NCBI GenBank assembly: GCA_021234155.1
Contig: JAJEKV010000004.1
Coordinates: forward strand, 24,593,662-24,657,661
Direction: 5' to 3'
Source: Isoetes taiwanensis
Taxonomy: Eukaryota; Streptophyta; Lycopodiopsida; Isoetales; Isoetaceae
DNA length: 64,000 nt
Shown here: piece after piece, positions 22,412-32,502 of the stretch
Position numbering within the stretch: the first letter of the stretch is position 1
Layout of the letters: each line of letters begins with the position of its first letter
Position numbers and translations under genes: made by a program
The notes under the pieces: model-generated
Databases searched by the model: none
Told to the model about the DNA's origin: nothing
Seen by the model: the letters and a program-made list of their open reading frames with translations, nothing else

Positions 22412-22641
22412 TACCTCGTTGATTGCATTGGTTAAAGCATTCTTATTAGGATATTGAATTATTTTGGTAGAGGTTTGAGTCTTCATGTTTCATATTCTAA
22501 AACCTTAGGCGAGCCTATCTAGAGTCGAGTCCCCATATTTCGTGTTCTAAAAACCACAATAACAAGAGGGTCCAGGGAAATTCTATATGAAGGCATAAAT
22601 TACCATTCTTGAGACCATAAAACAATTAAATGGGTTATTTT
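22412..22641 (+). mobile_element. SINE-like element, copy B
   Basis: TTGATTGCATTGGTTAAAGCA resembles a tRNA A-box region. GAGGTTTGAGTCTTC, 45 nt on, resembles a B box, and GAGTCGAGTCCCC lies further downstream. The tail (22552-22641) shares word order with copy A at 2880-2980. The tail ends exactly where the T run of the L1 begins, so the L1 probably inserted at the SINE end. Confidence 0.45.
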
Positions 22642-24575
22642 TTTTTTTTTTGAAAGATCAGATGTATATTAATTGGAACTCATCAATGGTTTACATGCAC
22701 CAAGTGATATCATACACTTACATATCATATTTGTTTATGTAAGGATAACCACTCGGCTATGACGCTAAACTTTTACAAGAGTGATGAAAGAAAGTCGCGG
22801 GCTTGGGAAGCCCATTCCTCCTCCTCAAATGCTGCAAGATATTGGCGGGCCTTTTGTTTCAGAGATGGCCATAGGTTATCAGGGTGGAGATATTCTTGGG
22901 GGAACACAAATTCTCTCCGCCTTTTCCATATTAGCCATAAAAGCCATCCTTTGCATAGATTCAAAGCAACGCTTTTTTCAGTTTGCCAAGATGATGGATA
23001 TAAACCTAGCAAGATCTCCTTTTCTGAAATAGAACTCAAACGCGTCCTTCAATTTTTCCCATACTGAGCGGAGTTCTCTACAATCCATGAGACAGTATTC
23101 AATTGTTTCTACTTCTTGCCCACACATTGGGCAACTCGGTGATACATCACTGTTGAACCTGCTCACTAATATGTTGACTCTGATTGCTCTATGAAAAATT
23201 TGCCATAATAGTGTGGAAACCTTTGGTGGCAAGTGGCTCCTCCAGATTCCTTTCCATAGTTGGGTGACTTGGTTATCTTCTAATGTTAACTCCCATTGGG
23301 AGGGGAGACTTATCAATTCATTCACAGCAGGGCCTTGTATGCCTTTGAAACAAACTGTTTTTTGTTAAGATTTTCACGAGGTAGGCAGAAAGCACCTACT
23401 TGTGGAATCGCATAAGGCGGAATATTGTCTCGTATCATGCTCCAAATTCGCTTATCTCACGTTCTCAAGTTAAACTTGTCTTGGAATGACTCCCATGAAC
23501 ACTATACACCGCATCGATACCAATCTCCAATGCAAGATAAACCTACCCCAATCCATCTGTTTTGAGTTCTTTTGTTCACCATTGAGAAAAGCGGCGCCCG
23601 GCCTCTGTTGGTTTCCACCTACAACCACCACAAGGGCATGGATACAGAGGTACAATTTTTGATGTTCAGGCGCCAAAGAACTTTTACTGTCTCCCAAGCT
23701 CTTAACAATCCTTTAAGAAATGGCGAGGCTCCAGCGTATGGTCTCAATTTATAAAAAAGGGCCCAAGGCAGATCTGCTTTATGAAATGACTTTCCTCAAG
23801 GCGTACAATGAGTTAGAGATTGTTTTAGAAGCTCAAGGCCAGGAGATTTCGAGTCCTGTTGAAGAATTTCCCACATGAATTTGTAGACTAGGATCTTACT
23901 ATGCAACTTGAAGTCAAGCATTCCTAATCCCCCATTAAATTTGGATCTCAAACACTTTTCCCATGCAACTTTGACATTTGCCCCCTCTTCATTACCACCC
24001 CAGACAAAGTTTCGCACCATTTTTGATAACTCTGCTAGCTTTGATTCAGGCGCCAACATCACCGATGCAGCATAAATTTGAGTGCTGCTAAGCACTGACT
24101 TAGCTACAACAATCCTTCCTGCCATAGAGAGCTTATTAACCCTCCACCATCTCTCTCATCACATATGTTCGAGGATGAGGTGCATACCCCGATTGGAATG
24201 CCGAGCAACTTTGACGAAAACCCAACAGGTATTATGGTCCAGGGGAAAGTGGTAACATGAGTCAGAAGAGGCTCATCTAGTGGCCAAACAGCTGCACATT
24301 TGTTCCAATTGAGAAAATAACCTGATGCTATAGAGAAAGAATCCAATAGATGTTTAGCATTCAAGAGATTATCTTCCGAGGCTTCTAGGAACAAAAAAGT
24401 ATCATCGGCGTATTGATTATATATTTGTTGCGAATCTGCAGCCCTATTATAACCTTATCTTCCACTGCTGCCAGTAGCACTTGAGATAGTCCTTCTGCAA
24501 CAATGTTAAAAAGGAAAGGCGCCAAGGGGCATCCTTGTCTAATGCCCCTGCTTACGTCGAAAATAGGGAAGGTCT
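22640..24575 (-). pseudogene. Second L1-type LINE, RT to zf-RVT, interrupted
   Basis: Minus-strand frames carry FDVSRGIRQGCPLAPFLF (about 24515-24568), then YADDTFLFLEASEDN (24380-24410), then AGRIVVAKSVLSS and FVWGG (about 23990-24125). The zf-RVT segment WKGIWRSHLPPKV, then C-P-M-C and C-L-M-D-C, lies at 23060-23250. A tail frame covers 22773-23039. The poly(A) tail is the T run at 22639-22651. Several frameshifts make it a pseudogene. The copy stops abruptly at 24575, just before the RQGCPL motif, where the LTR begins; the 5' half should lie beyond the right edge of the window. It differs in sequence from the L1 at 5.5-13.4 kb. Confidence 0.88.
24571..24575. repeat. Expected left target duplication of the outer Ty3 element
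   Basis: GGTCT directly precedes the LTR TG start. The partner would be right of 64000 and cannot be checked. Confidence 0.4.
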
Positions 24576-25170
24576 TGTTTGGGGTCTGGGTTCGGGAACT
24601 CCTGCAAGACAGCCCTCTGTGAGGACCCTTGGATCTAACAGGAGAATCCGGGAACTATGTCACGCGGGATTTGCGAGGAGAACAAGAAAAAGAAAACAGA
24701 AAGCAAAAAGAGAACAATGAGATCACAATAATGAGAATAACTTCCTTGATGTCAATGAAGATACATGAGCTCTCGCAGCCGAGAGAAAACTGAAGTGAGA
24801 CAAGACTCAAAACTCATCTAAAAAACTAGAGTGCTAGCTCTACTCATATATATAGTACAATGGCCTTTGGCCCAATATAGACATTCCGACTGATTTCGGT
24901 GCCGACTCCTAAAAGGAGGCCTGATTTGCAGGAATGCTGACGGTGCCTCTTGAAGTACCTGAAATCACGCTGACGCTGACGCGGGCGGTGACGGGCCGTC
25001 ACTTGTCTGAGTGCCTCCTCTTGACGCCCGGCGTGGTCTTTGTCTGCGTGGTCTGCTTGGTCTTCTGCTAGGCTTTTGACGACTGACCTGTGCCTGACTG
25101 TAGATCCTTGGCCTTGACTTGGTCCGTCGTATGCATGAATAGTCCTGTACCAGGAGGCACAGGACTAACA
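24576..25170 (-). repeat. 3' LTR of the outer Ty3 element, 595 bp
   Basis: It begins TGTTTGGGGTCTGGG and ends GGACTAACA on the plus strand (TG...CA). It is recognisably the same LTR as 37386-37967, 47879-48467 and the fragment at 63961. A TATA box for the minus strand lies at 24842-24855. Confidence 0.92.
24842..24855 (-). promoter_or_regulatory. LTR TATA box
   Basis: CTATATATATGAGTAG on the minus strand, about 320 nt into the LTR. The same sequence is at 37638-37651 and 48133-48146 in the LTRs of the nested copy. Confidence 0.6.
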
Positions 25171-25183
25171 CTCCCCCCCACCA
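25171..25183 (-). other. Polypurine tract of the outer Ty3 element
   Basis: GGTGGGGGGGAG on the minus strand directly abuts the 3' LTR and would prime plus-strand DNA synthesis. The nested copy has a matching tract at 37968-37976. Confidence 0.8.
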
Positions 25184-25525
25184 AACGACACTCAGAGTGA
25201 AGAAATGGAGGAAGTGATTCCGATGGCGGGAAGCCAGCAGTTTGAAAGTGATCCTCACGGGAATGAGGACGGGCACCATTATGGTAATTGCCAATGAGGT
25301 CCTGGCGTGTTTGAAGAGCGTCAGGAGTGTTGAGCCCAAGGGCAGGATCTGCATCAATGAGGAATTTAGAGCGCACCATGTCTTCCAGGGCAGCATGTGC
25401 CTCCGAAGGAACGAACTGGCACTCCATGAGAAGGCAGGTCTGGAGACCGAAGGCACTGACGCTGGCATTCGGGTTGCAATAAAAGATGGGACGCTGCCGA
25501 TTTAAGGAGCTGACCAGGATGCACT

Positions 25526-28500
25526 TTAGAGCAGCACAGAAGCCGCATGACGGTGAACAGAAGGGTCTGGTGAGGTGGCTGCATTCTGTAAGAAGGTATC
25601 AAGGCCATGAAGAGCATCAGCAGGTTTTTGCCAACCATGCTCATTTGCAATATAAATCCAATTTGCAGTAGAATCCAAGGTGGCATTATCCTCCCAATTG
25701 GAGCGGCGGACAAATCGTGGATCCCACCGGAGATCCGTCGAGATCTGAGGAGGAGTCCACCCAGCGTGGCCGTCCAAGACCTTGGTCCAAAACGGAAGAC
25801 GCCATTCAGAAGAGAGAAACCGGGGGCGTGGAGGGACTCCTAATGAAGCATATGGAGAGGGAGCCATGCCCGTGGGCGTGGGTTGCTGAGCCATGTCCCT
25901 GAATTCACGAACAAGATCCTGATCAAGAGCACGACACCAGTGGTCCCACTCGGAAGCAGAAAGTTGAATATAGACAAGAGGATTAACCCAACCCGTTGGG
26001 ATGGTCTTGCTTTCCAGGAGGCCACGCAATTGATTGTAACCTCCCAAGTGTTGCATATAAATTTGGGCAAACTCAAGATCCTCAGGATGCGCTAAATTTC
26101 TTCGTACCTGTTCCAATGTTTCAGCCTGCCACATAGGTAAGTGCTGAGCTAGTTCAGGCATGTACGCCTGTTCAAAAGCCTGAGACTGATCATGATCCTT
26201 GAAATATGGGTTGGTTGGCAATAACAACCAAGCAGCATGGGAGTTGCCACGAAAAACACGATGTGCCTCATCTTGGAATTTATCATGGATATCAGCCATG
26301 TAGAAGTCATGAAAAACATAAGCCATTGGCTGAACAATGTGGAAGATGACTAAATCTGGATCTTCAGAATTGAGTTGATCAAAGACTAAGAGTGCACAAA
26401 ATAAACCCTTGTCTTCCACAGAAAGATCCGGCCAGATCCGTAGAAAATCCGAACTGCGGAGTGGCTGTTGATGAACGTTGCCATTTGCCGCGTACCACTT
26501 CAAAAGGAAAAGGTGGTGTCGGGCAACCACATAGTCCAGATAACTGGAAGAAGTAGAGAAGTCGAAAGGGATGTTGGTAGCAATATCAATATATCCCTCC
26601 TGTTTATTTTGGGCTTCTTCGGCGGATTGAACAGCTTGCTGGAGCTGATGTTCGAGGTCACGGATCCGGTTCTCTTTTTCTAACAGAAGGCGTGACTGAT
26701 CACGGACCCGTTTCTGAGGAAGCGTGGCATGTGAAGAGGATTGCCCAGGAGTCTGGAGTCGGAGCGTGGCAATCTCTGCATCATCAAGTATCTTTTGCTT
26801 CTTGGCCTCCGTGAGTTGATCCTGGAGAGGCGTGAGCTGACTGGTCAGCGTGGAAAGCTGAGCTTCTAAAGAGGCTATTTGAGCGTCACGCACTGTAAGA
26901 TCATGGGCTTGAGTGGTGTAATTCCGAGAAAGCTCTGTATACAGCGTGTCAAGCTTAGCAATGTCTTTATCCTTGTCAACCAAGAGAGTCTCCCTTGCCT
27001 TGACCTGCTCCAACAATTCCTGAATGGTGGTTTGCAATTGAGCCTGCTGATCAGCAAGCAGACTGTTCTGATCGTGGGCATTCTTTAGATCCTCACGGGC
27101 CTGTAAAAGAGCCTCGTGCTTTTCTTGAAGTTTGTCCTCCAGAGTTTGAACTTGCATGTTGGCTGCTTGAAGGTCTCTGTGAACCGCATCCGAGGTCTCC
27201 AGGGACGCTTGAACCCCATTCATGAGAATTTCCTGGGATTCTTGCAACTTGAGAGCAGCAGCTTGAACATCCTGCTGGTATTGATACAGAAGCTGGCGAG
27301 GATGTGGAGGTGCAGGGGCCTGCTGTTGCCGGGTTTGTGACGTTTGAGAGACATGATGAGAATCGGAGGGCATGGATTCCGTGGAGGAAGAAGAGACTGT
27401 GACATGCGAGGCGTTGCGTTGAACATGACCAGAAGAAGAAGGGCGTGAAGGTGCAGCCTGTTGGGTGCGAGGAAGGGAATGAAGGGACTGCTGAGTGGAG
27501 GCATGAGAAACAGAAGCTAACCCCGAGAGAGGAAGGTAATGACAGATGATGGCTTGAAGATGAGCGCCCACCGAGGAATCAAAGCCAGAGGAAGGGGCAG
27601 CGCGAATACGATCTACTTCTTGAAGAAGTCGGAAGAACAGCAGTTGGGGCCAATCCAGATGGTGAGTGGAGCATGTGGCCGTGATGACAATATTGTAGAA
27701 CAGTTTGTTGATATGAGTGTTTTTGATGGAGTACCCAAGCAACTTGCGCCACAGAAACTTGACAAAAGTGTCAAAAAGGCTTTGCAATATTGGTGAGACG
27801 ATGCATGTTGGCTTGATAAGGAACAGCGCCAAACTGAGTGACATCGATGTCCTGTAAGGCAGCCCAAAATAAAGAAGGTTTTTGCAAAGGAATATGGAAT
27901 ATCTCAGAAATCAGGGGCTGAGTAAGCAAGATGGTGGTGCCATCGACCACGGTAGCATATCCTTCCGGGCTGTTGACGATATGAGCAAATGAATCGCTTT
28001 CAATTGCTCTGGATTTGGTGCAGGGAGATCCATTTGTGAGAATTCGTAAAGCTTCTGGCATTCCGCGACTTCACGACTCAGGCCAACGAGGGCCTCACGA
28101 AAAGTAGGCGTCGAGAAAGTCACAGACTCAAAAAGAGCCGGATCCCGTGGAGCAGAAGCTTGAAGTGTAGGAAATTTTGGTGCAAGAGCTATGGCAAAGA
28201 GCGCCTGAACAGAAGAACCTGCCTTGAGAAGGCGAGAGCGGAGAGCCGAGAGCGTAAGACGAAACGCCAGATAGGCTTAAAGGTTTTAGGGCACACTAGT
28301 GTTGGCTTAAGGGGCATGATGAGGATGAACCGCAACCGCTGATGATACCGTACCGTGGCGACATGAAGGAGGCGATTGAGAGGCAAAATTTTGGCTAAGT
28401 CCCCAAACGGTAAAGGGAGAAGCAAAGAAATCGGTGGGCGATGAGACGTAAAGGGAATGATCTGATGTGATAGCTGGCGAAAGGACACCCATTAATGTTC

Positions 28501-28585
28501 GACGGGCGTGAAAAGAAGGAATGTCATTTAATGCGGGCAACTCGAAGTGGGATATCATTAAAACGAAGGTGTCAGAAGGTACCAT
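25526..28585 (-). CDS. Extra ORF downstream of integrase, large coiled-coil protein
   Basis: From 27844 to 25526 there are 772 uninterrupted codons, the longest open frame in the window. Upstream, 28585-28307 and 28123-27911 are in the same frame, with small frameshifted patches between them, so the full gene was probably about 1,020 codons starting at MVPSDTFVLMISHFELPALN. The N-terminal part contains GTTILLTQPLISEIFHIPLQ and later FVKFLWRKLLGYSIKN. These recall the N-terminal domain of plant transposon-associated proteins (plant mobile domain or Transposase_32 type); this is a weak resemblance. Then comes a Ser/Gln/Pro-rich linker, a Gln/Glu/Leu heptad-rich coiled coil (residues about 185-425 of the 772) and a Trp/Pro-rich C-terminal domain with no family I know. 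There is no signal peptide or clear membrane span, so it is not a typical envelope protein. A broken homologue lies at 38040-41150. Confidence 0.72.
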
Positions 28586-28697
28586 GGCTAGATATGCGGC
28601 GGGAGAAAAGATGCCAAATTAGAAACGACCTTGCATTGCAACCACGTCGGCGAGTTTTCTGATTGGACCACGTCAACAGGAGTCCCGTCGGTTGGGC

Positions 28698-28705
28698 TAT
28701 ATAAG
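28698..28705 (+). promoter_or_regulatory. TATATAAG box opposing the element
   Basis: GGGCTATATAAGAGG has the polarity of a plus-strand TATA box. It sits 57 nt before the conserved ATG at 28755 and is repeated at 41435-41442 in the nested copy, 46 nt before the matching ATG. The core also reads TTATATAG on the other strand, 110 nt before the extra ORF start, so a two-way promoter is possible. Confidence 0.55.
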
Positions 28706-28754
28706 AGGAGCAGTGGGCAACACTGAGACACCCTTGGCGATCATGAGCATGAGT

Positions 28755-29024
28755 ATGGCAGCGGCTGGATTGAACGAAGATTGCACCATGCCTACCAACT
28801 GCCAGGAATGGATAACCTGCAAAATGAACTGTTTGGACCTGTGGAAATGCCACAACCGTGGCATCGCGATGGACGGCTGGTGCAAGGGGATGGCTGAACA
28901 TCCCGACCCCCTGATCAACGCCATGGAGGTGGTGGTCCGGAGCAGAACTACTACTACATCCTGCGCATCACCTCTGCTCCCAACTCGGAGTAGAGGGGTT
29001 TTTAACTTAGGATTTTGTAAATAG
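28755..29024 (+). CDS. Short antisense Cys-rich ORF between integrase and extra ORF
   Basis: This 89-codon plus-strand frame begins MAAAGLNEDCTMPTNCQEWI and continues with Cys in the pattern CKMNCLDLWKC, then DGWCKGM. The Met at 28755 is chosen because the nested copy has the homologous start (MAAGGLNED) at 41481, each just downstream of TATATAAG. An in-frame extension upstream to 28692 exists but overlaps the TATA box. No signal peptide is evident and I do not recognise the family. Antisense extra ORFs are known from some plant Ty3 (Tat/Ogre-type) elements. Whether this one is translated is unknown; its homologue in the nested copy is frameshifted. Confidence 0.45.
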   Translation: MAAAGLNEDCTMPTNCQEWITCKMNCLDLWKCHNRGIAMDGWCKGMAEHPDPLINAMEVVVRSRTTTTSCASPLLPTRSRGVFNLGFCK

Positions 29025-29115
29025 GGCACTGCCCATAGAGCTTTGCTCATAGCGGAAGTAAGTGGGCAATGCTCACATTTTGTAATTTGCCTCTAGTAAT
29101 ATAAATATGCTGTGT

Positions 29116-30330
29116 TTAGTCACTATCTGTGGTTTCAGGATTTTGTGGTGCACCATTTGTAGAACTGTCTGTCGCTTCTGTATGAAACTGCTTAAGGCGA
29201 AAGCCATTAACCAGAGTGGGTAATGGAGTGCCATCTAACTCATCCAGTTTGAAAACACTGGGTTGTACCACTTGAAAAATTTGATAAGGACCAAGCCATC
29301 TGAACTTTGACTTGCCCGGAAAATTTTTGTAACGAGAATCATAAAGAAGAACCAAATCACCCTCTTTGAATGTTTTTGTCTTAAGACGTTTGTCATGCAA
29401 TGATTTCTGCAACTATTGTCCATGAAGAACACGAATGTAAGCATCGCGCCGAAGTTCATCCAACTGTTCCAATTGATAAACCCTTTCCTTGAGTGCAGCA
29501 GGTGGATTATGTGCTGTAGCAAGTTGGAAACGGAGAGTCGGAAGAATATATTCAAAGGGCATCAAAGCTTCTTGACCATAAACCAGTTTGAAAGGAGTGT
29601 GGCCAGTAGCAATTTTGAAACTGGTGTTGTAAGCCCAAAGAACAGTAGGCAACTTGTCTTGCCAATCTGTACGAGAAGCGTCACAAATTTTTTTGAGAAC
29701 TGTGATGAGTGTTTTGTTGGTACTCTCAGCCAAGCCATTTCCTTGCGAGGGTAGTAAGGTGTACTCTTCCGGTGCTGGATATGAAGATAATCCGTCAGCT
29801 CCTTGATGGTATGGTTTACAAAATGCATGCCACGATCACTAACAAGTTCCGTGGGACAACCAAAACACGTGATGATGTGCGTGTAGAGAACTTTGGTCGG
29901 CTTTGCAAAGCGGTGTTGTCCGGAAGTGCACAAGCTTCCGCCCATTTGGTAGCATAATCCGCGATGACCGAATATAGCGGGCGCAGGTGTGCGCCCGGTG
30001 GTCCATTGGCCCCACAAAATCCATTCCCCATTTGCTGAAGGGAAGTGGCGTGGCGACCGGCGTTAATGGAAGAGCGTCACGGGCCGTGGGTTTTCCCACA
30101 CGCTGACAAACGTCACACGTGCGAGCATAAGCGTGGGCATCTTTGAAGAGCGTGGGCCAGAAGTATCCTGCCAAAAGAATTTTGCGTGCCGTGGCGTCAC
30201 CACTAAAATGACCACCACCAAGCCCGTCGTGGGCTTGTCGAACAATATCTGGCACCTCATGAGGGAGGACACAACGACGGAGGACCATGTCTTTACCGCG
30301 TTTATATAGATGGCCTGCAACCATAGTATA
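29116..30330 (-). pseudogene. Integrase of the outer Ty3 element
   Basis: Integrase joins element DNA to the target. The HHCC zinc-binding part (H in AHDGLGGGHF, then C in TCDVCQRVGK) is at about 30090-30235. The core Asp is in WGMDFVGPM (about 30015), the second in LVSDRGMHF (about 29830) and the Glu in GLAESTNKT (about 29725), so all DDE residues are visible. The C-terminal part includes FKEGDLVLLYDSRYKNF and WLGPYQIF and stops at 29116, with no chromodomain. Frameshifts near 30000, 29730 and 29412 break the chain, although each break is small. Confidence 0.88.
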
Positions 30331-30559
30331 GTCACGGACTTCGCGGAGAAATTGATTGCGGTGACAGGGCCAAGCTTGTCCGAGAGAGGCGTCGATCTTC
30401 TTGAGAGAAGAGCACCGAGAAAGATATTGCTGAAAGTTGTGAAACCAATGGGGCCGCCGTGACCGTGAACAATTGAGTCGTCCGGAAAGGCATCGAGATA
30501 CCGTGGAGGGATCATCCGTGTGGATGCGTGAAAGATAATCAGGCACCACATGAGACTTG

Positions 30560-32112
30560 CCTGCCTTATGAACAATTTCGAAGGGAGCAAACTCTTGTAG
30601 AAGAAGGACCCAACGAGCAATTCTACCCGTGGGCGTGGCTTTGTTGATCAAGTAAAGAAGAGCTTGATGATCAACAAAGAACTTGATCTGGCTACCCAAC
30701 AAATAATGCTCGGGCGTTGGACACGTAAAATTAAGCCCAAAGCTTCTCATTCCGCGGGCGGCAGTAGTTGCTCAACAGATTGAGTTTCCTACCGGCATAG
30801 CGGTCGGTTTATCCGTGTGCTCATCATAGGCCTGAGAGAGAACAGCACCAATGGCAAAAGCCGAGACATCGACATGAACGTGGAAAGGCTTGTCCCATTG
30901 AGGAGGAACAAGGACCGAGGCTTGAGTAAGGAACAGCTTCAACTTCTGAAAAGCAGCTTCCGCTTGGGGATTCCAAGCCCAAGTAGATTCATCACCCGTG
31001 AATTTATGAATGGGATCAGCAATAGCTGCAAGTCCAGGAATGAAGGTGGAATAGTAATTAACCTTACCCAGGAAAGATCTTGTCTCTTTGATATTAGATG
31101 GTGCTTGAGCCTTCAGTACACAACTGATTTTAGCAGGATCCGTGGTGATTCCCTCTTGACTGACCACATGACCCAACAAAACGCCTGAGGTGACACAGAA
31201 AGTGCACTTCTCAGGATTGAGACTAATGCCAGATTCATCACATTTTTGAAAAACAAGCTCCAATTTGTCCAAGTGATCATCCATGGAGCTGTAGGCTGAA
31301 AAATCATCTTGAAATATCTGAAAAAAAGGTTTATCCTTCATAAAATCGTGAAACACGGAGAGCATGATGCGCTGAAAAGTTGAAGGAGAATTTGATAAAC
31401 CGAAAGGGACCACCTTGTAGGCAAAAGTGCCCCACGGGGTGGTGAAGGTAGTTTTGAGTTGATCTTCATGCTTGATAGAAATTTGATTGTACCCCGAAAA
31501 ACCATCCATGAAAGAGTACATCTCATGACCAGCAACTTCTTCAAGAACCTAGTCAGTGAAGGGAAGCGGAAAGTGATCACGCTCCGTAGCTTGATTGAGT
31601 TTTCGGTAGTCCACGTAAACGCGGATCTTCCCATTGTGTTTTAGAGCAATGACGATGGGGCTCACCCATTCAGAATGTTTGACCTCATAAATCAGGCCAG
31701 CAGCTAAGAGTTTGTCAATTTCGGCCTTGACGCGATCACGGTAATTTGGGTTGAGCCTGTACTGTCGTTGCTAGATTGGGCGTGCATCTGGTTTGGTAGG
31801 AATGGTGAGTTCCCCCAATTCTTTTTTGATGCCTCGAAGGTCTTTGTAGCTCTAAGCAAAAATATGTTTGAACTTCTTGAACAACGTCACAGCGCGTGCT
31901 TTATAGGTAGGCAGAAGTTTAGCAGCTAAGCGGACTGGTTGATTGTTACCAATGTCCACAATTTCCACTTCTGGAGTTTGAATATGAGGAACAACCTCCG
32001 TGTCTTGAACCTGATGAGCAGGAGGTTGAAGCATGACAGGAGAAGCAGCATTTAGAGTGGTGAAGAAAAGAAAGTCGAAGGCGTCATCAAGCAAAGGTTG
32101 CTTGATGACCAA
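30560..32112 (-). pseudogene. Reverse transcriptase and RNase H of the outer Ty3 element
   Basis: The RT reads VSPIVIALKHNGKI (about 31640-31680), VDYRKLNQ, then SFMDGFSGYNQI (about 31480-31515), PFGLSNSPSTFQRIM (about 31370-31415) and the catalytic IFQDDFSAYS (about 31295-31320). The first active-site residues are F-Q rather than the usual Y-V or Y-I. RNase H follows, with FHVHVDVSAFAIGAVLSQ (about 30835-30890), FFVDHQALLYLINK (about 30640-30690) and a C-terminal HKAGKSHVVPDYLSR (about 30525-30570). A linker with VPHIQTPEVEIVDIG precedes the RT at 31852-32112. Breaks occur around 31530-31850 and at 30770. Confidence 0.9.
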
Positions 32113-32502
32113 GCATGAACATCGACAGCCTCAAGAAGTGATGGTATCTGAAAAATGATCAAGACGTTGAATGCGCATTGCGTGAAGCCGTAAGGGTCCA
32201 AGAGAGCGCCATCGCCGGTCCGATCCAAAGGCGTCATCTCACCCCAAGGATCAAAGATACTCGTGGTAGGATGAGAGAGGCGCAGCTGACGCGAGGAGCT
32301 TGAACAAGATAGATGTTTTGTGCTTCTTCGCAGTCAGATCGTAGATGGAAGGTTCAGCATTTTCGACAGAGATCAATTTACCAGTTTCCAAATCCCTCGT
32401 GGCATTGAGATGTCCATCAGTGATAACAAGTTGGTCTGTGGCCCAAGAATGAATACTCTTAGCCCGGGCGGAGAAAAGGTCTACCAACCAAAGATTTCAT
32501 AA

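Noticed and set aside
24965-25468. 167-codon minus frame over the LTR/polypurine junction
   Set aside because: It crosses the LTR boundary and polypurine tract and has no homology in frame with the nested copy.
26468-27796. Plus-strand frames inside the extra ORF
   Set aside because: They are complements of the 772-codon frame; only the minus strand has continuous coding and a coiled-coil pattern.
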